From the NCBI GenBank assembly GCA_023511585.1, contig JAIMBF010000002.1:1-64000 (forward strand): a DNA stretch of 64,000 nucleotides. Reading direction: 5' to 3'. This document shows, one piece after another, positions 36,818 to 45,176 of the stretch. The notes beneath the pieces are model-generated. The model did no database searches, had not been told where the DNA came from, and worked only from the letters and a program-made list of their open reading frames with translations. Each line of letters starts with the position of its first letter. Positions within the stretch are counted from its first letter, which is position 1. The position numbers were made by a program, and so were the translations under genes. Origin of the DNA: Terriglobia bacterium. Its GTDB lineage: Bacteria; Pseudomonadota; Alphaproteobacteria; Acetobacterales; Acetobacteraceae.

Positions 36818-39532
36818 ATGTTAGAAAAAAACTATTCGCCAGGCGAATTCGAGCAGCGCCTTTATGAAGGATGGGAAGCAGCCGGTGCATTTGCGGCGCG
36901 GCCGAACTCTCCCGCGAAACCCTTTACCATTATGATCCCGCCGCCGAACGTTACCGGCAGCCTGCACATGGGCCATGCGCTGACCTTCACGTTGCAGGAT
37001 GTGCTGATTCGCTGGCGACGCATGCAAGGCTACGACGCGCTCTGGCAACCCGGAACGGATCATGCAGGTATTGCCACGCAAATGGTGGTAGAACGCTTGT
37101 TGGCGGCCGAAGGATTAAACCGGCAAACCCTCGGACGCGAAGCGTTTCTTGCGCGTGTGTGGCGTTGGAAAGAGGAATCGGGCGGCTCGATTACGCGCCA
37201 GTTGCGACGGCTCGGCGCCTCATTGGACTGGGCGCGCGAGCGTTTCACCATGGATCCCGGGCTTTCGCGCGCTGTTCGCGAGGTCTTTGTCCGGCTTTAC
37301 CGCGAAGGTTTGATCTATCGCGACCGGCGCTTGGTGAACTGGGACCCCGAACTTCAATCGGCGATCTCCGATCTTGAAGTAGAGAACCGAGAGGTTAAAG
37401 GTCATCTCTGGTATATTCGCTACCCGATTGCCGATGCGCCCGAGCGCTTTATCGTGGTGGCGACCACGCGACCGGAAACGATGCTCGGCGACGTTGCGAT
37501 CGCCGTCCACCCCGAAGATACGCGCTATGCAGATCTCGTGGGCCGCACGGCGATCTTGCCGCTTGTTGGAAGACGCATACCCATCATCGCCGATCCCCAT
37601 TCCGATCCCGAAAAAGGCACCGGTGCGGTAAAAATAACGCCGGCCCATGATTTCAACGACTTCGCGGTCGGCGTAAGACACCATTTACCGATGCCTTCGG
37701 TGCTTGATCGGCAAGCCTGCATCGACATTTCGGAAATTTCCGGCGAACTCGTTACGATTCCCGGCCTAGCGGAGCCGGAAACGGTGCGTGCCCTTGCGGG
37801 GCAGGATCGTTTTGCCGCACGCCGCGCAATCGTCGATGCCCTTGGCCGGCTTGGCTTGCTTGAGAAAATAGAGCCGCATACCCACCAAGTCCCTCACGGA
37901 GACCGCTCCGGCGCACCTATCGAGCCGCGTCTGACCACGCAATGGTTTTGCAATGCCGCGGAACTGGCAAAGGCCGCGATTGCCGCAGTGGAAACCGGGA
38001 AAACGCGTTTCGTTCCGAAACAATGGGAAAACACCTTTTTCGCCTGGATGCGCGATATTCAGCCTTGGTGCATCAGCCGGCAGCTTTGGTGGGGCCATCG
38101 GATTCCGGCCTGGTACGGGCCCGATGGGCAAATCTTCGTCGCGATGGAGGAAGCGGAAGCCGTCGCATTGGCACGCGCGGCGTATGGGAAAGAGGTTCCC
38201 CTGAAACAGGACGAAGATGTGCTGGATACCTGGTTTTCTTCCGCGCTTTGGCCGTTTTCCACGCTGGGTTGGCCCGAACAAACGCCGGATCTGCAAAGAT
38301 ATTATCCCACTGACGTCTTGGTAACGGGGTTCGATATCATCTTCTTTTGGGTTGCGCGGATGATGATGATGGGACTCCATTTCATGGGCGACGTGCCGTT
38401 TCGCACCGTGTGCATTCACGGCCTCGTGCGCGACGAGCGCGGCCAGAAGATGTCGAAGTCGCGCGGCAATGTTATCGATCCGCTGGAACTGATCGAACAA
38501 TACGGGGCCGATGCGCTGCGTTTTGCCATCGCCGCCGCGACAGGGCCCGGGCGTGACATCAAACTTGGGGCTGCACGTGTGGAAGGCGCCCGCAATTTCG
38601 TTACCAAACTCTGGAATGCCGCCCGCTTCTGCGAAATGCACGGGGTGAGCGGCAAAACGGCGTTTCAGCCGGAAACGGCGAGGTTACCGCTTTGCCGCTG
38701 GGTCCTGGATGCCGCGAACCGTGCTATTGAGGATGCCACCGCGGCGCTCGAGGCCTATCGGTTCGACGAATACGCGCAAGTCTGCTACAAATTCACCTGG
38801 AATACGTTTTGCGACTGGTTTCTGGAATTCGCAAAACCCGCGCTTGAAGATGCGGCCGCGGCAGAAGAAGTGCGCGGCACGGCTTCTTATGTTCTGGGCA
38901 CTCTTTTGCGCCTTTTGCATCCCGTCATCCCGTTCGTGAGCGAACATCTCTGGGATCATTTCGGTTTCGACGAACCGCTTTCGTTAATCCGCGCACCTTG
39001 GCCCTCCGCCTGTCGTGTTTATCAGCCGGACGCGGCGCGGCGCGATCTCGATCTTATTGTCCGGATCATCTCGGAAGTGCGTTCGGCGAGAAACGCTCTT
39101 CATGTTCCCGCCAAAGCGCGTTTTCCATTGCTTATCCGCAATATCATCGCTTCCGGGAAGCGCGATCTCTTTGCCGAGTCTATTCTCCCCTTTGTCGAGC
39201 AAATCTGCCGCCTTGCCGGCGTTTCGGAAGTGCGGATTGCCGAAGGCGCCCCCCCGGAACAGGCAGCCCAGATCGCGCTTGCGGAACTGGAGATTGTTCT
39301 GCCCCTAGCCGGCGTGATCGACACGAAGGCCGAGGCCGCTCGGCTCGCACGTGAGGCGGAAGCCCTTCAACGCGATATCGGCAAGCTTGATGCCAAGCTG
39401 ACGAACGCGGATTTTCTGGCGCGCGCGCCGGCAGAGGTTGTTGAAGAAACCAAACGACGTCGTGACGAACTCGACATGGAACACGCTCGGGTCAAATTCG
39501 CAATCCGGTCACTGCATGCAACGGCCGATTAG
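36818..39532 (+). CDS. valS: Valyl-tRNA synthetase
   Basis: 904 residues. The HIGH-type motif PPNVTGSLHMGHAL is near residue 48, the editing domain runs from about residue 190 to 330 with TTRPETMLGD, and KMSKSRGN is near residue 543. A C-terminal coiled coil (residues about 835-904) binds the tRNA. No T-box leader is visible in the 87 bases upstream. Confidence 0.98.
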   Translation: MLEKNYSPGEFEQRLYEGWEAAGAFAARPNSPAKPFTIMIPPPNVTGSLHMGHALTFTLQDVLIRWRRMQGYDALWQPGTDHAGIATQMVVERLLAAEGLNRQTLGREAFLARVWRWKEESGGSITRQLRRLGASLDWARERFTMDPGLSRAVREVFVRLYREGLIYRDRRLVNWDPELQSAISDLEVENREVKGHLWYIRYPIADAPERFIVVATTRPETMLGDVAIAVHPEDTRYADLVGRTAILPLVGRRIPIIADPHSDPEKGTGAVKITPAHDFNDFAVGVRHHLPMPSVLDRQACIDISEISGELVTIPGLAEPETVRALAGQDRFAARRAIVDALGRLGLLEKIEPHTHQVPHGDRSGAPIEPRLTTQWFCNAAELAKAAIAAVETGKTRFVPKQWENTFFAWMRDIQPWCISRQLWWGHRIPAWYGPDGQIFVAMEEAEAVALARAAYGKEVPLKQDEDVLDTWFSSALWPFSTLGWPEQTPDLQRYYPTDVLVTGFDIIFFWVARMMMMGLHFMGDVPFRTVCIHGLVRDERGQKMSKSRGNVIDPLELIEQYGADALRFAIAAATGPGRDIKLGAARVEGARNFVTKLWNAARFCEMHGVSGKTAFQPETARLPLCRWVLDAANRAIEDATAALEAYRFDEYAQVCYKFTWNTFCDWFLEFAKPALEDAAAAEEVRGTASYVLGTLLRLLHPVIPFVSEHLWDHFGFDEPLSLIRAPWPSACRVYQPDAARRDLDLIVRIISEVRSARNALHVPAKARFPLLIRNIIASGKRDLFAESILPFVEQICRLAGVSEVRIAEGAPPEQAAQIALAELEIVLPLAGVIDTKAEAARLAREAEALQRDIGKLDAKLTNADFLARAPAEVVEETKRRRDELDMEHARVKFAIRSLHATAD

Positions 39533-39569
39533 GCACGCGCGCAAGGACGCAAATAAGGGAGCTTTCGCG

Positions 39570-41291
39570 ATGCAAAAAAAATGGGACAAATCTCGCCTGC
39601 CATCCCGACATGTGACGGAAGGTCCGGATCGAGCGCCGCATCGTAGCTATTATTACGCGATGGGACTGACGGAAGATGAAATTCACCAGCCTTTCGTCGG
39701 CGTGGCCACGTGCTGGAATGAGGCCGCCCCGTGCAACATTGCGCTCTCGCGCCAGGCGCAATCGGTGAAAAAGGGTGTTGCGGAATCAGGCGGTACGCCG
39801 CGGGAATTCACCACCATCACCGTCACCGACGGCATCGCCATGGGCCACCAGGGCATGAAATCGTCGCTGGTTTCGCGCGAGATCATTGCCGATTCGGTGG
39901 AGCTCACCGTGCGCGGGCATTGCTATGATGCTTTGGTCGGCTTGGCCGGCTGTGACAAGTCTTTGCCGGGCATGATGATGGCCATGCTGCGGCTGAATAT
40001 CCCGAGCGTGTTTATGTACGGCGGCTCCATTCTTCCCGGCCGTTTCCGTGGGCGCGATGTCACGGTTGTGGATGTCTTCGAGGCCGTCGGCCAACATGCT
40101 GCAGGAAAGATCGGCGATGCCGATTTGCATGAGCTGGAATGTGTCGCCTGCCCCTCGGCGGGTGCCTGCGGCGGGCAATACACCGCCAACACGATGGCGA
40201 TGGTCTCGGAAGCGATCGGGCTCGCTTTGCCCGGCTCTGCCGGCGCGCCGGCCCCTTACGAGGAGCGGGATCGTTTTGCTGTCGAATCGGGACGGGCGGT
40301 GATGGAGCTGCTGCGCCAACGCATTCGCCCGCGTGATATCGTCACCCGCAAAGCGCTTGAAAACGCGGCCGTTGTGGTCGGGGCCACCGGCGGATCCACC
40401 AATGCCGGCCTGCATTTGCCGGCGATTGCGCATGAGGCGGGGATACGCTTCACCCTCGATGATGTGGCGGAGATTATGCGCCGCACGCCCTACATCGCGG
40501 ACTTGAAGCCCGGAGGCAAATACGTGGCGCTGGATGTGTTTCGAATCGGCGGTGTCCCGGTGATTCTTAAGGCGCTTTTGGATGGCGGGCTTTTGCATGG
40601 CGATTGTCTCACCGTAACCGGCCGCACTCTGGCCGAAAATCTCGCCAATGTGGTGGTGCCCACCGACCAGGACGTGCTGCATCCGCTCAGCCGGCCGATC
40701 TCGCCCACGGGCGGCGTGGTGGGGCTTAAGGGCAATCTTGCCCCGGAAGGTGCGATTGTAAAAGTCGCCGGCCTCAAGAAGTTGCGTTTCGAGGGCACGG
40801 CACTTTGTTTCGATAGCGAAGAAGACGCGTTTGCCGCCGTGCAGGCACGGGCCTACAAGCCAGGCGATGTGATCGTGATTCGCTATGAAGGCCCCAAAGG
40901 CGGTCCCGGCATGCGGGAAATGCTTTCCACCACCAGTGCGATCTATGGCCAGGGCATGGGCGAGCAGGTGGCGCTGATCACCGATGGGCGTTTTTCCGGC
41001 GGCACGCGCGGGATTTGCGTGGGCCATATCGGCCCGGAAGCCGCTGTCGGCGGGCCGATCGCGCTGTTGCAGAACGGCGATCGCATTGTGATCGACGCGG
41101 AAGCCGGCCGGATCGACGTGCTGCTTTCCGATGCCGAACTCGCGGCGCGCCGCGCGGCCTGGCAGCCCCGTAAAACCGATTATAACAGCGGGGCGCTTTG
41201 GCGATACGCGCAAACCGTTGGGCCGGCCTATCTCGGTGCGGTTGTGCATCCCGGCGCGGCTGCGGAGACGCATTGTTACGCCGATATCTGA
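39570..41291 (+). CDS. ilvD: Dihydroxy-acid dehydratase
   Basis: 573 residues from ATG 39570, preceded by AAGGGAG; longer frames run back into valS. Iron-sulfur ligand motifs TCWNEAAPCN, GLAGCDKSLPG and ACPSAGACGGQYTANTMA are all present, and the C-terminal domain has TDGRFSGGTRGICVGHIGPEA. It dehydrates dihydroxy acids in isoleucine, valine and coenzyme A precursor synthesis. It is followed by a GC-rich inverted-repeat region and convergent engB. Confidence 0.96.
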   Translation: MQKKWDKSRLPSRHVTEGPDRAPHRSYYYAMGLTEDEIHQPFVGVATCWNEAAPCNIALSRQAQSVKKGVAESGGTPREFTTITVTDGIAMGHQGMKSSLVSREIIADSVELTVRGHCYDALVGLAGCDKSLPGMMMAMLRLNIPSVFMYGGSILPGRFRGRDVTVVDVFEAVGQHAAGKIGDADLHELECVACPSAGACGGQYTANTMAMVSEAIGLALPGSAGAPAPYEERDRFAVESGRAVMELLRQRIRPRDIVTRKALENAAVVVGATGGSTNAGLHLPAIAHEAGIRFTLDDVAEIMRRTPYIADLKPGGKYVALDVFRIGGVPVILKALLDGGLLHGDCLTVTGRTLAENLANVVVPTDQDVLHPLSRPISPTGGVVGLKGNLAPEGAIVKVAGLKKLRFEGTALCFDSEEDAFAAVQARAYKPGDVIVIRYEGPKGGPGMREMLSTTSAIYGQGMGEQVALITDGRFSGGTRGICVGHIGPEAAVGGPIALLQNGDRIVIDAEAGRIDVLLSDAELAARRAAWQPRKTDYNSGALWRYAQTVGPAYLGAVVHPGAAAETHCYADI

Positions 41292-41306
41292 GGATACCGC
41301 GGCGGC

Positions 41307-41449
41307 GGGCGCGCCGGGGCAGCCCCGGGGCGGCCTTGAGCGATGAGAGGGCGGCGGAGATGCCTGAACGCCGTCTCCGCCTCACCGCGCCGAGCGCGAA
41401 AGGAGTGAAACCCACCCACAGGGCGATGGAAACAGCGGCCGGCGCGCCC
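41307..41449. repeat. Nested GC-rich inverted repeats between convergent ilvD and engB
   Basis: GGGCGCGCCGG (41307-41317) and CCGGCGCGCCC (41439-41449) are a perfect 11-bp inverted repeat enclosing about 120 bases. Inside lie CCGGGGC/GCCCCGG around 41320 and GGCGGAGA/TCTCCGCC around 41353-41381. No U-run follows any stem. It may act as a transcription barrier between the convergent genes. Confidence 0.4.
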
Positions 41450-41458
41450 CTCCCAGGG

Positions 41459-42142
41459 TCATTGCTCCAGCAGCTCGGCAAGCGTTGCCCGTAATGCCTC
41501 GATTCCCGCCTTTGCAACGGCGGAGGTGGCAATGACCTCCGGATGTGCCGCCGTATGCGCGCGCGCGAGCGCGGCTGCTTCGGCTTGTTTGGCAGCAAGC
41601 TGAGCGGGTTTGGTGCCGTCAATCTTGGTCAGCACCAATTGAAAATTCACCGCCGCTTTATCGAGCAAGTCCATAACCGCACGATCGGATGTCTGCACCG
41701 GCACGCGCGCGTCTAACAGCAACAGCACCCGACGCAGATTCGGCCGCCCGCGCAAATAATCGAACAACAGCCCTTGCCATGCCGTTTTTAAGGACTTCGG
41801 CGCTTTGGCATAACCGTAGCCGGGCATGTCCACCAGAAAAAGCTTGCCGCCGAGGTCAAAGAAGTTCAGCTGCTGCGTACGGCCCGGCCTTGCTGCCGTG
41901 CGCGCAAGCCCGTGTCGGTTCACCAGTGCATTCAGCAATGAAGACTTGCCGACATTGGATCTTCCGGCAAAGGCAACTTCCCAAACCCCGGGCTCGGGCA
42001 AATCGGTCAGCGTTTGCACCGCGCGCACAAACCGGCAGGGGCCGAGAAACAGCTTCTCCGCTTCAATCGCCTTTGCAGATCTTGCGCTCAGGTGCGTGCC
42101 ATGCGTGGTTGGCTCAGCCGCGTGTTGCGCATAATCAGCCAT
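41459..42142 (-). CDS. engB: Ribosome biogenesis GTPase EngB/YihA
   Basis: 227 residues from ATG 42142. GTPase motifs G1 GRSNVGKSSL, G3 DMPGYGYAK, G4 TKID and G5 ATSAVAK are clear, and the length matches EngB. The start lies inside the end of yidC, giving a 55-base overlap; longer frames run further into yidC and look spurious. EngB is needed for 50S subunit assembly. It closes the rpmH-rnpA-yidD-yidC-engB operon. Confidence 0.93.
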   Translation of the reverse strand: MADYAQHAAEPTTHGTHLSARSAKAIEAEKLFLGPCRFVRAVQTLTDLPEPGVWEVAFAGRSNVGKSSLLNALVNRHGLARTAARPGRTQQLNFFDLGGKLFLVDMPGYGYAKAPKSLKTAWQGLLFDYLRGRPNLRRVLLLLDARVPVQTSDRAVMDLLDKAAVNFQLVLTKIDGTKPAQLAAKQAEAAALARAHTAAHPEVIATSAVAKAGIEALRATLAELLEQ

Positions 42143-43845
42143 TGTTGCACAATCGAAAGAAGGTTGTTCCACGTCCAGTAAATCACCAAGCCCGCCGGGA
42201 AGCGTGCCAGCATAAACGTGAAAATAACCGGCATGAACTGAAACAGCCGCGCCTGCACCGGATCCGGCGGCGGCGGGTTCAGGCGCTGTTGCAGATACAT
42301 GCTGAAGCCCATGATAATCGGCCAAATGCCGAGCTGCAGAAATGAAGAAATCTGTGTCGGATCAAACGGCAACAACCCGAACAGATTGAAAATATTGGTC
42401 GGATCGGGCGCTGAAAGGTCGCGGATCCAGCCGAAAAAAGGCGCCTGACGCATTTCTATGGTCACGAAAATGACCTTATAGAGCGAGAAAAACACCGGCA
42501 CTTGAATGAGCATCGGCAGGCAGCCGGAAGCCGGGTTCACACCCTCCGCGCGATACAGATTCATCATTTCCTGCTGCTGGCGCGCAGGATCGTCCTTGAA
42601 GCGTTCCCGAATGGCCTGCATTTTCGGCCCAAGGAGCCGCATCTTGCTCATGGAGCGATAGGACTTGTTCGCCAGCGGGAAAAACAGCGCTTTGACAAAA
42701 ACGGTGAAAATCAGGATGGCGACGCCGAAATTGCCGGTGAGCTTATAGAGCCAATCGAGCGCGTAAAAAATCGGCTTGGTGAGGAAATAGAACCAGCCGA
42801 AATCCACGGCCTTGTCGAAATGGGGAATCCCGTATGCCTGCTCGTAATGATCAAGCAGGCTGACCACCTTTGCCCCCGCAAAAACACGCTCGGTCAGCCT
42901 TACGCTTGCACCGCTGCTAATCGTTTGCGGCGCAGCGCTGACGAAATCGACCTGATAACCGTCCCCGTTCGGCAATTTCACATTGCGAAAACTTGCGGTC
43001 ATGATCTGGGTTTGGTCCGGGATCAACGCCACCAGCCAGTATTTGTCGGTAATGCCGGCCCAGCCTCCGGCCCCGGTGGAAGTGAAGGCGAGGCCTTCGT
43101 GCTTTGCGCCCTCGCTGCGCGCATTGGCGTAAGTGACTTCCTTCAGACGATCGTCCAGAACCCCAAGAAGGCCTTCGTGTAAAATGTAATAGCCCGCGGT
43201 CTGCGGTGTGTAATCGCGGCGAATGCGCATCCAGGGGAACAAACTCACGGAAGCGCCGGAATTATTTTTCACCCGCTGCTCGACGGTGAGCATATAATGG
43301 TCGTCGATTGCCAGCGCGATTTGAAACTCCAGCCCTTGGCCGTTATCCCATGAAAGTGTCACCGGGCTGCTCGGGCTTAATTGCGGCGCCGAGGCGGCCC
43401 ATACCGTTTCCCCGCTGGGAAGCTTCACATTTGCCCCCGGAGGCGCACTCCATCCGAACTGCACCCAATAGGGTTTGGGCTGGCTTTCGGGGGTGAGCAG
43501 GCGAACAAGGGGTGAGCCGGGCTCGACGCTTTCGCGATAATTGTTGAGCAAGAGATCATCAAGCCGCGCGCCGCGCAAATCGATACTGCCGCTGACGGCT
43601 GGGGCATGAATCGCAAGCCGCGGGGAAGGTTTTTCGGCCTCTTCTGCAGCCTTCTCCGCGCCAATGCCGGGGGCAGGGCCAATATGCGCGCCAGCGGGGG
43701 CCGCCGGATGTTCTTGAGGCGCGGAAATGCCGGCCGGCGTATTCACCGGCGCCGGCTGGGGCAGAAACCGTGCGGAGAGCAATTGAAAAACGAGCAGGAT
43801 CGCAATCGAGATCGCGATCGCAAGAAACATTCGTTTCTGTTCCAT
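42088..43845 (-). CDS. yidC: Membrane protein insertase YidC
   Basis: 585 residues. An N-terminal membrane helix (MFLAIAISIAILLVFQLL) is followed by a large periplasmic beta domain to about residue 340 and five C-terminal membrane segments, with GCLPMLIQVPVFFSLYKVI and the end segment LVIYWTWNNLLSIVQQWL. This is the gram-negative layout. ATG at 43845 overlaps the yidD stop as TGATG. YidC inserts proteins into the inner membrane alone or with SecYEG. Confidence 0.97.
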   Translation of the reverse strand: MEQKRMFLAIAISIAILLVFQLLSARFLPQPAPVNTPAGISAPQEHPAAPAGAHIGPAPGIGAEKAAEEAEKPSPRLAIHAPAVSGSIDLRGARLDDLLLNNYRESVEPGSPLVRLLTPESQPKPYWVQFGWSAPPGANVKLPSGETVWAASAPQLSPSSPVTLSWDNGQGLEFQIALAIDDHYMLTVEQRVKNNSGASVSLFPWMRIRRDYTPQTAGYYILHEGLLGVLDDRLKEVTYANARSEGAKHEGLAFTSTGAGGWAGITDKYWLVALIPDQTQIMTASFRNVKLPNGDGYQVDFVSAAPQTISSGASVRLTERVFAGAKVVSLLDHYEQAYGIPHFDKAVDFGWFYFLTKPIFYALDWLYKLTGNFGVAILIFTVFVKALFFPLANKSYRSMSKMRLLGPKMQAIRERFKDDPARQQQEMMNLYRAEGVNPASGCLPMLIQVPVFFSLYKVIFVTIEMRQAPFFGWIRDLSAPDPTNIFNLFGLLPFDPTQISSFLQLGIWPIIMGFSMYLQQRLNPPPPDPVQARLFQFMPVIFTFMLARFPAGLVIYWTWNNLLSIVQQWLIMRNTRLSQPRMART

Positions 43846-44096
43846 CACGGCGCGGTCCGGCTACGAGAGGGAAAATCTGCTGGCACCGGATCGAACCCTC
43901 CGGCATTCCAAGGATTGCACCGAAGCACGCGCCAGGCCGCGAGCAGAGCGCCGCGCCATGCGCCGTGTCGCTCAAGGGCGGCAATCGCATACTCGCTGCA
44001 GCTTGGGTGAAAGCGGCAGTGCGCGCCGATCAGGGGCCGCAAAGTCCACTGATAAAGGCGCACGAATCCAACCAGGGCGCGGGCTGCGAAACTCAT
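43845..44096 (-). CDS. yidD: Membrane protein insertion efficiency factor YidD
   Basis: 83 residues with the signature RLYQWTLRPLIGAHCRFHPSC, the SEYAIAALERHG segment and RCNPWNAGGFDPVP, all diagnostic for YidD. It assists YidC-dependent insertion. Its start overlaps the rnpA stop by 4 bases and its stop shares one base with yidC. Confidence 0.95.
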   Translation of the reverse strand: MSFAARALVGFVRLYQWTLRPLIGAHCRFHPSCSEYAIAALERHGAWRGALLAAWRVLRCNPWNAGGFDPVPADFPSRSRTAP

Positions 44097-44443
44097 GTCA
44101 GGCCCAATCGATTGAGTGCATTGCGCACATCTTCCAGCAATAGGGCAAAAGGGCGGGATCGGGTTTCCGCTTTGCCGATAAAAACGAGATCTATCCCGGC
44201 AAGCGGCCTTTCTCGCAAGACGAGACGGGCTGCTTCTTTCAGCCGCCGCCGCGTGCGGTTGCGGACCACCGCTTTGCCGACCTTTTTGGTAACCGTAAAT
44301 CCCACTCGCGTTGGGCCCTTATCGCGCCGGGTGAGCGCTTGCAGCACGAAACCGGGCATGTTCGCCCTCCGCCCCTTTGACTTCAGTTGCAGAAAGTCTA
44401 CCCGACGTTTGAGGCGTTGCGGAGACGGACTGGCACATGCCAC
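44093..44443 (-). CDS. rnpA: Ribonuclease P protein component
   Basis: 116 residues from a GTG at 44443, placed 7 bases after the rpmH stop. Motifs LKRRVDFLQL, VGFTVTKKVGKAVVRNRTRRRLKEA and DLVFIGK are the conserved RnpA core. A longer frame to 44539 lies fully opposite the rpmH reading frame phase and is not supported. The protein helps the P RNA cleave tRNA leaders. Confidence 0.93.
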   Translation of the reverse strand: MACASPSPQRLKRRVDFLQLKSKGRRANMPGFVLQALTRRDKGPTRVGFTVTKKVGKAVVRNRTRRRLKEAARLVLRERPLAGIDLVFIGKAETRSRPFALLLEDVRNALNRLGLT

Positions 44444-44450
44444 GGAAACC

Positions 44451-44585
44451 TCAAGCAGAGAGGCGCTTGCGTCCCTTGGCGCGACGCGACGCAAGCACAC
44501 GCCGCCCGCCGACGGTAGCCATGCGCGCGCGAAAACCATGGCGGCGTTTGCGGACCAATTTCGAGGGTTGATAGGTACGCTTCAC
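44451..44585 (-). CDS. rpmH: 50S ribosomal protein L34
   Basis: 44 residues, starting with GTG and reading [17 protein letters not shown], with the Arg/Lys-rich end [10 protein letters not shown]; this matches L34 closely along its whole length. A GGAGA ribosome site lies 5 bases upstream. It is first in the rpmH-rnpA-yidD-yidC-engB operon. In many bacteria dnaA flanks this block, but not here. Confidence 0.97.
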   Translation of the reverse strand: MKRTYQPSKLVRKRRHGFRARMATVGGRRVLASRRAKGRKRLSA

Positions 44586-44638
44586 GGCATTCTCCAAAAG
44601 CAAAGACCGAGCAAAAATTGAGCAGACACACCACTACG

Positions 44639-44659
44639 GGCGAAGGGCAACCCTTCGCC
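44639..44659 (-). promoter_or_regulatory. Perfect hairpin at the start of the rpmH leader
   Basis: GGCGAAGGG and CCCTTCGCC form a perfect 9-bp stem with a 3-base loop. It begins about 8 bases after the predicted rpmH transcription start and lacks a T-run. A 5' end-protecting or autoregulatory role is inference; it could also weakly terminate tRNA-Ala read-through. Confidence 0.5.
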
Positions 44660-44673
44660 GTGCCGCGCTGCGG

Positions 44674-44702
44674 CTTATAAGGGCCGGGGTTGGACCCGTC
44701 AA
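44674..44702 (-). promoter_or_regulatory. Strong putative sigma-70 promoter of rpmH
   Basis: TTGACG (44697-44702) and TATAAG (44674-44679) are separated by exactly 17 bases, 5/6 matches each. The -35 box starts 5 bases after the tRNA-Ala CCA end. The start site would be near 44667, giving an 80-base leader for the rpmH operon. Confidence 0.65.
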
Positions 44703-44707
44703 TTGCA

Positions 44708-44783
44708 TGGTGGAGCCAAGGGGAGTCGAACCCCTGACCTCCTGAATGCCATTCAGGCGCTCTCCCAACTGAGCTATGGCCCC
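44708..44783 (-). tRNA. tRNA-Ala (anticodon GGC)
   Basis: The reverse strand gives a full cloverleaf: acceptor GGGGCCA/TGGCTCC, D-arm GCTC/GAGC, anticodon stem CCTGA/TCAGG with loop ATGGCAT, and T-arm AGGGG TTCGACT CCCCT. Anticodon GGC reads alanine GCC/GCU. The CCA end is encoded at 44708-44710. Confidence 0.97.
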
Positions 44784-44792
44784 CTCGCGCCG

Positions 44793-44821
44793 CGTATAGC
44801 CGCGTGCTTCATGACAATCAA
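44793..44821 (-). promoter_or_regulatory. Putative sigma-70 promoter of tRNA-Ala
   Basis: TTGATT (44816-44821) and TATACG (44793-44798) are spaced by 17 bases. The predicted start is a few bases before the tRNA 5' end at 44783, as usual for single tRNA genes. Confidence 0.55.
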
Positions 44822-44871
44822 GCTATTCGCTTCGTCAACTCCGCGGGAACAGCCACGCGGGAAGACGGAGT

Positions 44872-45156
44872 TTACCCCAGCAAAGCGGCCAGCAGCGCAT
44901 TCCACTCTTCGCCAAGCGCGGTGTTCGGCACTGGTTTTCCGGCTTTCCGATACCAATAGCGGGCGTTGGAAAGGTCCCCTTCTTTCCGATGAAGGTAAGC
45001 ATGCACCCAGGCGGCCTCAGCTTCGTCAGCGTTCTGCACCGAAGCATGGGCCTGTTTCCAATCGCCCTTGGCATCCCACCACAAGCCTTGCAAAGGCGCG
45101 GAAACTTTGGGTGGAAACGCTTCAGAGAGGCTAGCCAAGAACTGCTCGCGGGTCAT
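44872..45156 (-). CDS. Conserved small protein of unknown function, TPR/Sel1-like
   Basis: 94 residues containing GLWWDAKGDWKQAHASVQ, WVHAYLHRKEGDLSNARYWYRKAG and EEWNALLAAL. The pattern of paired helices with GDW and YWYRKAG resembles a single TPR or Sel1 unit. It has no signal peptide. It lies 20 bases after eipB on the same strand, so co-expression with that envelope gene is likely. I do not recognise a named family. Confidence 0.7.
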   Translation of the reverse strand: MTREQFLASLSEAFPPKVSAPLQGLWWDAKGDWKQAHASVQNADEAEAAWVHAYLHRKEGDLSNARYWYRKAGKPVPNTALGEEWNALLAALLG

Positions 45157-45176
45157 GCCGTCTCACTGTGACCTCT

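Noticed and set aside
44444-44539. Longer rnpA start
   Set aside because: It would overlap almost all of rpmH; GTG at 44443 gives the normal RnpA length.
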